Origin: Micromonospora sp. WMMD1120
GTDB lineage: Bacteria; Actinomycetota; Actinomycetes; Mycobacteriales; Micromonosporaceae
Assembly (NCBI RefSeq): GCF_029626235.1
Contig: NZ_JARUBO010000005.1
Span: 1,396,501 to 1,460,500, forward strand
Direction: 5' to 3'
Length of the DNA stretch: 64,000 bases
A model generated the notes under the pieces. It made no database searches. It had not been told where the DNA came from and saw nothing but the letters and a program-made list of their open reading frames with translations. Numbering within the stretch: the first letter of the stretch is position 1; each line of letters opens with the position of its first letter. Of the stretch, positions 33,220-41,288 are shown one piece after another. Made by a program: the position numbers and the translations under genes.

Positions 33220-34188
33220 ATGACTCGTTGGGGCATCCTGGCCACCGGCCACATCGCCAGCCGTTTCGCCGAAGACCTCCGACTGGTGCCGGACGCCGAG
33301 TTGGTGGCGGTCGGCTCCCGCGCCGCCGACAGCGCGCGGCGCTTCGCCGACACCTACGGCGCGAAGCGCGCCTACGGCTCGTGGGTGGAGCTGGCCGCCG
33401 ATCCGGAGGTGGACGCGATCTACGTGGCGACGCCGCACTCCGCGCACCACGAGGCGGCGATGACCTGTCTCACCGCCGGTCGGGCGGTGCTGCTGGAGAA
33501 GCCGTTCACCCTCGACCTGGCCACCAGCACCGAGGTTGTGGAGACGGCCCGCGCCGCCGGGGTCTTCCTGATGGAGGCCATGTGGATGCGGACCAACCCC
33601 CTGATCCGGCGGGTGGTCGAGCTGGTCGCGGACGGGGCGATCGGCGCGGTCACCGGCGTCCGGGCGGACTTCGGGGTGGCCGGGCCGTTCCCGCCCGAGC
33701 ACCGGATGCGCAACGCGGCGCTGGGCGGGGGTGCCCTGCTCGACCTGGGGATCTACCCGATCAGCCTGGCCCACCTGCTGCTCGGGGTGCCGCAGCACAT
33801 CCGGTCCTGGGCGCGGCTCGGCCCGGAGGGCACCGACGAGAACACCGGCATCCTGTTCGGCTACGACGACGGCGCGCTGGCGACCCTCAGCTGCGGCATG
33901 GTCGGCGCCACCCAGTTGTCCGCGTCGATCACCGGCACCACCGGTCGGGTCGACCTGCCGGAGCCGTTCTTCCGGCCGGCTTCGGTGACACTGCACCGGG
34001 CCGGCGTCGAGCCGGAGACGATCGTCGCGGACGAGGCCGGCAACGGCTACCAGTACGAGGCGATCGAGGTGCAGCGCTGCCTCGCCGCCGGGCTGACCGA
34101 GAGTCCGCTGGTCCCGCACAGCACGACCCTCGAGGTGATGGCTCTGCTGGACACGGTCCGCGAGCAGATCGGCGTGCGCTACGCGTGA
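33220..34188 (+). CDS. Gfo/Idh/MocA-family oxidoreductase
   Basis: 322 residues. N-terminal Rossmann fold (WGILATGHIASRFAEDL), the EKP motif (VLLEKPFTLD, about residue 90), and the C-terminal alpha/beta domain with GGGALLDLGIYPISLAHLL (catalytic HxxxD-like D and H region). NAD(P)-dependent sugar or inositol dehydrogenase-like; similar to dimeric dihydrodiol dehydrogenases; substrate unknown. ATG at 33220 is 7 nt after TAGCGT (33207-33212). Confidence 0.9.
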   Translation: MTRWGILATGHIASRFAEDLRLVPDAELVAVGSRAADSARRFADTYGAKRAYGSWVELAADPEVDAIYVATPHSAHHEAAMTCLTAGRAVLLEKPFTLDLATSTEVVETARAAGVFLMEAMWMRTNPLIRRVVELVADGAIGAVTGVRADFGVAGPFPPEHRMRNAALGGGALLDLGIYPISLAHLLLGVPQHIRSWARLGPEGTDENTGILFGYDDGALATLSCGMVGATQLSASITGTTGRVDLPEPFFRPASVTLHRAGVEPETIVADEAGNGYQYEAIEVQRCLAAGLTESPLVPHSTTLEVMALLDTVREQIGVRYA

Positions 34189-34192
34189 ACGC

Positions 34193-34206
34193 GAAAGGCC
34201 CCCCGC
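34193..34206. terminator. Left arm of a terminator split by the IS30 element
   Basis: GAAAGGCCCCCCGC, 5 nt after the oxidoreductase stop. Its complement is at 35685-35698 beyond the insertion. Confidence 0.8.
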
Positions 34207-34215
34207 CGAGGCGGA

Positions 34216-35675
34216 TTCTTGGGGTCCTCGCAACACCTGATGGTTTATGTGGTCGTCAGTAGATCACGCAGGCGCTCGGCTGGGGTTCGCCAGCCGAGCG
34301 TTTTGCGTGGTCGGCTGTTGAGTCGTTGCGCGACGTGTTCGAGGTCTTCGGGGCTGTGCACGGACAGGTCGGTGCTCTTGGGGAAGTACTGCCGCAGCAG
34401 GCCGTTGGTGTTCTCGTTTGATCCGCGTTGCCAGGGTGAGTGCGGGTCGCAGAAGTAGACCGGCACGCCCGTGGCCACGGTGAACTGCTTGTGCGCGGCC
34501 ATCTCGCAGCCCTGGTCCCAGGTCAGCGAGCCGCGTAGGTGTGCGGGCAGGGTTTGGATCAAGGGCACCAGCACGTCACGGACTTCCTCGGCGGTGTGTC
34601 CGCCGGGCAGGTGCCCGAGCAGGACGTAGCGGGTGGAGCGCTCGACCAGAGTCACGATCGCGCTTTCGCTGCGGGGGCCGACGATCAGATCGCCTTCCCA
34701 GTGGCCGGGAACCGCCCGGTCCTCGACCTCGGCGGGTCGTTGGGAGATCATCACCATCTCGTCGACGAAGCGGCGGGTGCGCTGCTGCGGACCGCGGTGT
34801 GGCTTGCGGCGGGTGCGCCCAGTGCGCAGTGCGACCGCGACCTCGCGGCGCAGCCCGCCACGGGCCTGGACGTAGATCGCCTGGTAGATCGTCTCCGGAC
34901 TCACCCGCATGCTCTCGTCGTCGGGGAACTCGATGAGCAGAGCGTGACAGATCTGCTCAGGTGACCACTGTTCCCGAAGCTTGTCCGCGACGAACTCGCG
35001 CAGCGGACCGTCCTGGGCAAGCTTGGACTCCTTGGGGCGTGACCGGCTCTTCGCCCACGCCCGCTGCGCCCGATGCGGCTGGTAGACACCATCGACTGCA
35101 CGGGCATCGACCTCGCGTTTGACGGTGGATGCCGGTCGGCCCAGTTCCCGTCCGATCGCGCGTAGTGACCGGCCCTCACGACGCATGTCAGCGATCAATT
35201 CCCGCTCACCGACGGTGAGGAACCGAGCGTGCAACTCGGCCTCGACCGCCGCGAGAGACGACGCTGACGTGGCGGCAATGAGGCTGGTCATGCCCGTTGT
35301 GTAGTCGATCCTGCGTCCATCGGGGTGCAGGCGCGCGTTGCCGATCTTCCGGATACCACGGTCCCAGTCCCGGGCAGTGCGTTCGTGGACCCCGACCTGC
35401 GCCGCAGCGTCGCGCCGTCGCACCCCGCACGCCCGAAGCCGCTCATACTCCACCCGACCCGGATGCCCGCTCGTGCCCGTCTTCCCACGACCACGAACAC
35501 CGGCCTTGCGCGCCCACCCGAACGCCGTCGCACGGTTCACCCCGACCGCCCGAGCAGCTCCCGAGACGCTGCCGTTCTCCCGGTCCAGCGCCTCGAAGAA
35601 CTTCACCTTCAAGTCCTCAAAACCCACGATCCCCGCAACTCCCTGGATTTCAGGGTGTTGCGGGGATCGCTAGAA
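34216..35675. mobile_element. IS30-family insertion sequence, about 1.46 kb
   Basis: Terminal inverted repeats: left TTCTTGGGGTCCTCGCAACA (34216 on, 22 bp) and right (35654-35675), 18 of 22 positions equal. The single ORF encodes an intact IS30-type transposase. It sits between the arms of a perfect 14-bp terminator of two convergent genes. A target duplication cannot be fixed because the flanks are themselves palindromic. Confidence 0.88.
34245..35627 (-). CDS. IS30-family transposase
   Basis: 460 residues. Two N-terminal helix-turn-helix regions (about 18-40 and 55-85), the IS30 HTH (LTVGERELIADMRREGRSLR, about 137-156), and an integrase core with D313 (HWEGDLIVG), D371 (TWDQGCE) and E405 (GSNENTNGLLRQYFP), spacing D-33-E. 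No frameshift or stop, so the element may be active. The long N-terminus (about 130 residues before the canonical HTH) is unusual. Confidence 0.93.
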   Translation of the reverse strand: MGFEDLKVKFFEALDRENGSVSGAARAVGVNRATAFGWARKAGVRGRGKTGTSGHPGRVEYERLRACGVRRRDAAAQVGVHERTARDWDRGIRKIGNARLHPDGRRIDYTTGMTSLIAATSASSLAAVEAELHARFLTVGERELIADMRREGRSLRAIGRELGRPASTVKREVDARAVDGVYQPHRAQRAWAKSRSRPKESKLAQDGPLREFVADKLREQWSPEQICHALLIEFPDDESMRVSPETIYQAIYVQARGGLRREVAVALRTGRTRRKPHRGPQQRTRRFVDEMVMISQRPAEVEDRAVPGHWEGDLIVGPRSESAIVTLVERSTRYVLLGHLPGGHTAEEVRDVLVPLIQTLPAHLRGSLTWDQGCEMAAHKQFTVATGVPVYFCDPHSPWQRGSNENTNGLLRQYFPKSTDLSVHSPEDLEHVAQRLNSRPRKTLGWRTPAERLRDLLTTT

Positions 35676-35684
35676 CCCGCCCGA

Positions 35685-35698
35685 GCGGGGGGCCTTTC
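35685..35698. terminator. Right arm of the split terminator
   Basis: GCGGGGGGCCTTTC, perfect complement of 34193-34206, just past the end of the Pit transporter gene on the minus strand. Confidence 0.8.
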
Positions 35699-35713
35699 AC
35701 ACGTCGGGTCCGG

Positions 35714-36721
35714 TCAGCCGAAGAGTGGCCGGACCAGCAGGTACGTGACGCAGGCGATCAGCGCGGCAGCCGGGAACGTGATGATCCAGGCGAGCACGAT
35801 GTTGCCGGCGACGTTCCAGCGCACCGCGGAGAGCCGCTTGGTCGCCCCCACCCCCATGATCGCCGAGGTGATCGTGTGGGTGGTGGAGATGGGCGCCTTG
35901 AGCACCAGGGCGTTGAAGTAGAGCACCGCGCTGGCGACCGTCTCGGCGGCGAAGCCCTCCGGCGGTCCCAGGTCGATGATCTTGCGGCCCAGGGTGCGGA
36001 TGATCCGCCAACCACCGGCGTACGTGCCGAGGGCCAGCATCGTCGCCGAGGTCCAGAACACCCATCCGGGGATGTGCGTCTTGCTCTCCTGGAAGCCGCC
36101 GGTGTAGAGCGCCAGCACCACGATGCCCATGGTCTTGGCGGCGTCCTGCATGCCGTGACCGACCGACATGGCGGCGGCCGAGGCGGTCTGCGCCCACCGG
36201 AAGCCCCGGTTGAGCTTGCCCGGCTGCCCCTTCCGGAACAGCCAGAGGATGGCGAGCATCAGCAGGTAGCCGAGGGTGAGGCCGACGATCGGCGAGAGCA
36301 CCATCGGCAGCAGCACCTTCTCGCCGATGTTGACCCACTGCACGATGCCGCCGGTGGACAGCAGGGTCGCGCCGACCAGGCCGCCGAAGAGCGCGTGCGA
36401 GGACGACGAGGGCAGGCCGAAGTACCAGGTGATCAGGTTCCAGGCGATGGCGCCGAGCACCCCGGCGAAGACCACCCCGAGGCTGCTGATCCCGGTGGGG
36501 AGGGTGACCAGACCGTCACCGACGGTCTTGGCCACCCCCGCGCCGAAGTGCGCGCCGACGAAGTTGCCGACGGCGGCGAGCCCGAGGGCGATCCGGGGGG
36601 TCAGCGCCCGGGTGGAGACGCTTGTCGCGATCGCGTTGGCGGCGTCGTGGAAGCCGTTGGTGTAGTCGAACGCCAGGGCCACCGCGATCACCGCCAGTAC
36701 GGCGATGAGTTCAGGGGACAC
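35714..36721 (-). CDS. pit: Low-affinity inorganic phosphate transporter (PiT)
   Basis: 335 residues with about ten membrane spans and both PiT repeats: DYTNGFHDAANAIATSVSTR near the N-terminus and MSVGHGMQDAAKTMGIV in the second half. It moves phosphate with H+ or as metal-phosphate. GTG at 36721 follows AAGGAG by 10 nt and starts 4 bp after the stop of the DUF47 partner. Confidence 0.94.
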   Translation of the reverse strand: MSPELIAVLAVIAVALAFDYTNGFHDAANAIATSVSTRALTPRIALGLAAVGNFVGAHFGAGVAKTVGDGLVTLPTGISSLGVVFAGVLGAIAWNLITWYFGLPSSSSHALFGGLVGATLLSTGGIVQWVNIGEKVLLPMVLSPIVGLTLGYLLMLAILWLFRKGQPGKLNRGFRWAQTASAAAMSVGHGMQDAAKTMGIVVLALYTGGFQESKTHIPGWVFWTSATMLALGTYAGGWRIIRTLGRKIIDLGPPEGFAAETVASAVLYFNALVLKAPISTTHTITSAIMGVGATKRLSAVRWNVAGNIVLAWIITFPAAALIACVTYLLVRPLFG

Positions 36722-36725
36722 CGGC

Positions 36726-37352
36726 TCAGGACTCCTTGACGGCGATGGTCTCGACGGTGTTGGCCACGTGCTCGAATGCGTCGCAGGCGGCCTCCAGCTC
36801 GTCGGCCACCTCCTTCATCTTCAGCACCGTCAACGCGTCGTACTCACCGGAGAAGAGCCGGACGAGCAGCTGCCTGTTGATCCGGTCGCCCTCGTTCTCG
36901 AGCCGGTTGCACTCGATCCAGTAGTCCTCGAGATCCTTCATCGACTTCAGCCGGGGCATCGCGTCGGCGGTGAGCTTGGCCTGCTGGTCGAGCACGTTCA
37001 CCATCTCGTGCAGCTCGCGGGGCAGCGCCGGAAGCTCGGTCAACCCGTACAGGTAGAGCAGGTCGCCGACCGCCTCCAGGTGGTCCATCACGTCGTCCAG
37101 CAGCGAGCCCAGCCGGTAGATGTCCTCCCTGTCGAACGGGGTGATGAAGGTCGAGTTGATCTTCTTGTACAGCTCGTGGGTGATCTGGTCGCTGTCGTGC
37201 TCGACCTCGGTCAGCCGCTCGCTGACGGACTGCACGTCCACGCCGGGCAGGGCCAGCTCGTTGAGCAGCTCGGTGCCTCGGACCAGGTTCTGCGCGGCCC
37301 TGGTGAAGAGCTCGTAGAAGGCGCCCTCGGTGGGGCGGAAGGAAAACTTCAC
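36726..37352 (-). CDS. DUF47 / PhoU-like Pit accessory protein
   Basis: 208 residues, all-helical, matching the DUF47 family (PFDREDIYRLGSLLDDVMDH, the acidic metal-binding EHDSDQITHEL, and ENEGDRINRQLL). Such proteins occur with PiT transporters and are thought to regulate them. GTG at 37352 (MKFSFRPTEG) follows GAGG by 8 nt. First gene of the pit operon. Confidence 0.9.
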   Translation of the reverse strand: MKFSFRPTEGAFYELFTRAAQNLVRGTELLNELALPGVDVQSVSERLTEVEHDSDQITHELYKKINSTFITPFDREDIYRLGSLLDDVMDHLEAVGDLLYLYGLTELPALPRELHEMVNVLDQQAKLTADAMPRLKSMKDLEDYWIECNRLENEGDRINRQLLVRLFSGEYDALTVLKMKEVADELEAACDAFEHVANTVETIAVKES

Positions 37353-37412
37353 AGCACAGACCTCGTCGCGTCGGTGGAAGGGTGGCGGTGCCCAGCGGAC
37401 GCCCGCTCGGTG

Positions 37413-37418
37413 AATGCT
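37413..37418 (-). promoter_or_regulatory. Possible -10 of the pit operon
   Basis: TAGCAT on the minus strand, 60 bp upstream of the DUF47 start. Confidence 0.35.
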
Positions 37419-37467
37419 AGGAAACGGCAGATCCGCGAATTCGCCGGCCCACCCCTGGCCAGGCGTC

Positions 37468-37500
37468 ATTCACCGCTCGTTCACCTGCTGTTCATCTCGG
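37468..37500 (+). promoter_or_regulatory. Three tandem PHO-box-like 11-mers
   Basis: ATTCACCGCTC, GTTCACCTGCT and GTTCATCTCGG abut at 37468-37478, 37479-37489 and 37490-37500. They overlap the 3' end of the PPK2 gene (stop 37481-37483) and lie upstream of the pit operon, in the opposite orientation to it. Confidence 0.6.
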
Positions 37501-38422
37501 CTGCCCCACCCGCACCCGCTCCCCCAGCGAGGAGGCGTTGCCGCTCCCGTGCAACGTCGAAATCGGCCGCCGGATACCCAAGATCGAGGGTGTCGAACGT
37601 CTCACGCAGCAGGTGCGCGACGGCCCAGTCCCTGTACCACTTGCGGTCCGCCGGCACCACGAACCAGGGCGCGGCGTCCGTGCCGCACCGGCTCAGGGCC
37701 TCGGCGTACGCCGCCTGGTAGTCGTCCCAGCGCGCCCGGGAGTCGATGTCGGAGGGGTTGTACTTCCAGTGCTTGCGCGGGTCGGTGAGCCGCTCCAGCA
37801 GGCGCTGCCCCTGCTCCGCGTACGAGATGTGCAACATCACCTTGACCAGCGTCACGCCACCCTCGGTCAACTCCCGCTCGAAGGAGTTGATCTCGTCGTA
37901 GCGGGCCCGCCAGGTCGCCTCCGGCACCAGCACGCCGACCCTGGCGATCAGCACGTCCTCGTAGTGCGACCGGTTGAACATCCCCACGTACCCCGGCGGC
38001 GGCAGCTCCCGGCGGACCCGCCAGAGGAAGTCGTGCCGCAGCTCCTCCTCCGTCGGCGGCCCGAACGACCGGATGTGCAGGCCCAGCGGGTTCATCGCAC
38101 CGGCCACCCGCTTGATCGTGCCGTCCTTGCCGCCGCAGTCCATCGCCTGGAGCACCAGCAGCACCCGCCGCGCCGGGTCCCCCGACCCGGCCTTGGCGGT
38201 CGCGAACAGCATCTCCTGCTGCCGGCCCAGCTCGGCGCCGACCAGCTCCACCTGCTCCCGCGCCCACGCCTTCCGGTGCTCACCGGGCCCTTCGACGGAC
38301 GGCAGGCCGGGCGTCGACCGGGGGTCGATCGCGCCGAGGTCAACGGGCGCGGTGACCCGTAACAACTCCCCCACCGAGCCGCCGTCCGGTGCCACGATCC
38401 GCCGTTGCCGAGGTGCGTCCAT
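37481..38422 (-). CDS. ppk2: Polyphosphate kinase 2 family
   Basis: 313 residues. Walker A in LVLQAMDCGGKDGTIKRV, lid region (GPPTEEELRHDFLWRVRREL), FNRSHYEDVLIARV and a conserved KHWKYNPSD segment. Uses polyphosphate to phosphorylate nucleotides (AMP or ADP). Short disordered C-terminus (AGGAGAGGAAEMNSR). ATG at 38422 has no obvious ribosome site; GATGAT 6 nt upstream may be a -10 of a leaderless mRNA. Confidence 0.92.
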   Translation of the reverse strand: MDAPRQRRIVAPDGGSVGELLRVTAPVDLGAIDPRSTPGLPSVEGPGEHRKAWAREQVELVGAELGRQQEMLFATAKAGSGDPARRVLLVLQAMDCGGKDGTIKRVAGAMNPLGLHIRSFGPPTEEELRHDFLWRVRRELPPPGYVGMFNRSHYEDVLIARVGVLVPEATWRARYDEINSFERELTEGGVTLVKVMLHISYAEQGQRLLERLTDPRKHWKYNPSDIDSRARWDDYQAAYAEALSRCGTDAAPWFVVPADRKWYRDWAVAHLLRETFDTLDLGYPAADFDVARERQRLLAGGAGAGGAAEMNSR

Positions 38423-38469
38423 GCACGGATCATCACCCAGCGGCCGGCTTTCCGCCCGCCAGCCGCGGC

Positions 38470-38976
38470 TCAGACCACCAGGGCCAACCACTTGCGGTAC
38501 GCGGTCGCGAACGGCTCGGTGCCGTCGCCGAGCGACGTGAACAGCCGCTGGGCGGCGGCCTCGGCCTCGACCACCACGTCGTCCGGGTAGCCGAACCGGG
38601 CCCGGTGCTCGGCGAACTCGTCCTCGTCCAGCAACTCGACCAGGCCGGTGGCCCGTCGCCGCACGACGTCCAGGTCCAGGTCGATGAGGTGAACGGTGTC
38701 GTCCGATTCCCAGCGGGCCGGGGTGGCGATGTCGCAGTAGACCTCGCTGGTGCGCGGCGGCGGGTTGAACATGGCCGTCCACCAGGCGCGATGTGGCACG
38801 AGCAGCACGAACGGGATCTTCTCCACCGACGGCCGGCCGTGGTAGACCGACTCGGTGCCCTCGGGCACGCCGAGCCAGATGCCGAGGTCGTCCTCGGTGA
38901 GCCGGCGGGCCGGGTAGTCGCGGTGGGCGCTGCCGTCGTACTTGCGGTAGATCACTCGGACCACGTCGCTCGGCAT
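38470..38976 (-). CDS. DUF402 family protein
   Basis: 168 residues. The DUF402 barrel (VHLIDLDLDVVRRRATGLVE, then EVYCDIATPARW) resembles a nucleoside-diphosphatase/RNA 5' phosphatase fold of the FomD/Ntdp type. Function unknown here. ATG at 38976 is 7 nt after TAGGGT (38989-38984). Confidence 0.82.
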   Translation of the reverse strand: MPSDVVRVIYRKYDGSAHRDYPARRLTEDDLGIWLGVPEGTESVYHGRPSVEKIPFVLLVPHRAWWTAMFNPPPRTSEVYCDIATPARWESDDTVHLIDLDLDVVRRRATGLVELLDEDEFAEHRARFGYPDDVVVEAEAAAQRLFTSLGDGTEPFATAYRKWLALVV

Positions 38977-39119
38977 GATTCGCACCCTAACCGATCCCGC
39001 CCACGCGACGTAGTGCGGCCGTAACCGGACGGCGTCGGCCAGAACCCCGACCCGGCGCGCGGCACGCCACGTGGCGGATGGGCACGGCCGCTGTCGGCGG
39101 CGCCGGGTACCGTCGCACG

Positions 39120-41279
39120 GTGACTCCGTCCCGCACCGCCACCGGTTCCGCCAGCCCGTCGGCCCGTGCCGGGAAACGGCGGCGGGGCGCCCGGCCCAGC
39201 GGCACCGAGCTGCTGGCGGCGGCGGTCGGCGCGGTGCCCGGTGGCGCGGAACGCCCCGGCCAGCTCCAGATGACCACGGCGATCGAGGAGTGCGTGGCCA
39301 CCGGCGAGCATCTGCTCGTGCAGGCCGGCACCGGCACCGGCAAGTCACTCGCCTGCCTCGCGCCGGCGCTCACTGTGGACGGTCCGGTGGTGGTCTCCAC
39401 CGCCACCCTCGCGTTGCAGTCCCAGCTGGTCGACCACGACCTGCCCCGGCTCGCCGACGCGGTCGAGCCGGTGCTCGGCCGTCGACCCACCTTCGCGGTG
39501 CTCAAGGGTCGCCACCACTACCTCTGCCTCGCCCGCCTGGACAACTCCACCGAGGAGGAGCCGGAGGACACGCTCTTCGACGCTCCGGCGGCACGCCCCG
39601 GTGGCGGCACCAGGTGGCTCGGCGAGGCGGGTCGGCTGGGCAAGCAGGTCGAGCGGTTGCGCGAGTGGGCCGAGAAGACCGACACCGGCGACCGCGACGA
39701 GCTGGACCCGGGCGTCGACGACCAGGCCTGGCGGCTGGTGTCGATGCCGGCCCGGGAGTGCGTCGGGGCGACCCGCTGCCCGTTCGGGCAGGAGTGCTTC
39801 GCGGAGGCGTCCCGGGCTCGGGCCCGCGAGGCCGACATCGTGGTGACCAACCACAGCCTGCTCGCTGTCGACATGCTCGCCGAGCGGCACATCGTGCCGC
39901 CACACAAGCTGCTCATCGTCGACGAGGCGCACGAGCTGGCCGACCGGGTCTCCTCGGCGGCCCAGGCGGAGCTGGTGCCGGAGCTGATCGACAGGTCCGC
40001 CCGGCGGGCCCGACCGCTGCTCCGGCCGGAGGTCGCCGAGGCGCTCACCGCCGCCGGGGACGCCCTCGCCGTGGGGCTGGCCGAGGCGCCGGCGGGGCGG
40101 ATCACCGCCGGGCTGCCGGCGCCGCTGCGGGAGGCGTGCACTCTGCTCGACGCGGCCACCCGCTCGGCTCTCGACGCGATCGGCGACGTCAAGGCCGACG
40201 ACCCGGACCCGGTCCGCAAGCAGCAGGCCAAGGCCGCGCTGGACGAGCTGTCCAGCACCGCCCAGCGGCTGCTGGAGGAGGCCGACCACGACGTCGCCTG
40301 GGTGGAGAAGAACGACAGCGGCAGCCGCCGGGCGCTCGTGGTCGCGCCGCTGTCGGTGGCCGGCACCCTCGCCACCCATCTCTACGACGAGCGCACGGTC
40401 GTCGCCACCTCGGCCACCCTGGCGCTGGGCGGCCGGTTCGACACCGTCGCCCGCGCCCTCGGCCTGGACGCGCCGCCGCCCGCCCCGCCCTCGCCCGCCG
40501 CCGCCGCGCTGGCCGCCCGTACCGGCCCGGGGCGTCCGGCTGCCGAGACGCCGGGCCGCCGGCTGGCCGGCGACACCCCCAACGCCGTCGTGCCGGCGAC
40601 CGAGGGCCCGGGTTGGCGCTCCCTCGACGTCGGGTCGCCGTTCGACTACGCCCGGCAGGGCATCCTGTACGTCGCCGCGCACCTGCCCCGACCCAGCGTC
40701 TCCGGGCTGCCCGACGCCGCCGGGGAGGAGCTGCTCGGGTTGGTCGAGGCGCTCGGTGGTCGTACCCTCGGGCTCTTCTCCTCCCGGCGGGCCGCGCAGC
40801 AGGCGGCGGAGCTGCTGCGGGCGCGCACCGACCTGCCGGTGCTGTTGCAGGGCGAGGAGGCTCTGCCGCTGCTGGTCCGCCGGTTCCGGGAGGAGCGGGC
40901 GAGCTGCCTGTTCGGCGTGATGTCGCTGTGGCAGGGGGTGGACGTGCCGGGCGACTCCTGCCAACTCGTCGTCATCGACCGGCTGCCCTTCCCCCGCCCG
41001 GACGAACCGCTGGCGGCGGCTCGGGCCGCGGCAGTGGACGCGGGCGGCGGCTCCGGCTTCGCCGCTGTCAGCGTGCCGATCGCCGCCGTGCGGTTGGCCC
41101 AGGGTGTGGGCCGGTTGATCCGGGCGACCGGAGACAAGGGCGTGGTCGCGGTGCTCGACTCCCGGTTGGAGACTGCCCGCGGTTACGGGCCGTTCCTACG
41201 CCGGTCGCTGCCGCCGTTCTGGTACACGACCCGCCCCGAGGTCGCCCGGGGCGCCCTGAAGCGTCTGGCCGACTCCTGA
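39120..41279 (+). CDS. ATP-dependent helicase, DinG/XPD type
   Basis: 719 residues. Walker A GTGTGKS (about residues 70-76), DEAH box IVDEAHELA, and motif VI QGVGRLIRATGDKGV. Four Cys (HHYLCLAR, ARECVGATRC, GQEC) form the expected [4Fe-4S] cluster of XPD/DinG enzymes. 5'-3' DNA unwinding in repair or replication. GTG at 39120 lies 6 nt after TACCGT (39108-39113); in-frame sequence upstream is less likely. Confidence 0.92.
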   Translation: MTPSRTATGSASPSARAGKRRRGARPSGTELLAAAVGAVPGGAERPGQLQMTTAIEECVATGEHLLVQAGTGTGKSLACLAPALTVDGPVVVSTATLALQSQLVDHDLPRLADAVEPVLGRRPTFAVLKGRHHYLCLARLDNSTEEEPEDTLFDAPAARPGGGTRWLGEAGRLGKQVERLREWAEKTDTGDRDELDPGVDDQAWRLVSMPARECVGATRCPFGQECFAEASRARAREADIVVTNHSLLAVDMLAERHIVPPHKLLIVDEAHELADRVSSAAQAELVPELIDRSARRARPLLRPEVAEALTAAGDALAVGLAEAPAGRITAGLPAPLREACTLLDAATRSALDAIGDVKADDPDPVRKQQAKAALDELSSTAQRLLEEADHDVAWVEKNDSGSRRALVVAPLSVAGTLATHLYDERTVVATSATLALGGRFDTVARALGLDAPPPAPPSPAAAALAARTGPGRPAAETPGRRLAGDTPNAVVPATEGPGWRSLDVGSPFDYARQGILYVAAHLPRPSVSGLPDAAGEELLGLVEALGGRTLGLFSSRRAAQQAAELLRARTDLPVLLQGEEALPLLVRRFREERASCLFGVMSLWQGVDVPGDSCQLVVIDRLPFPRPDEPLAAARAAAVDAGGGSGFAAVSVPIAAVRLAQGVGRLIRATGDKGVVAVLDSRLETARGYGPFLRRSLPPFWYTTRPEVARGALKRLADS

Positions 41280-41288
41280 GCCGCCCGG

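Noticed and set aside
34193..35700. Target-site duplication of the IS30 element
   Set aside because: The flanks are palindromic and do not show a clear 2-3 bp direct repeat, so none is claimed.
39345..40964. 539-residue antisense ORF opposite the DinG-type helicase
   Set aside because: Typical open shadow frame in GC-rich DNA; helicase motifs are on the plus strand.
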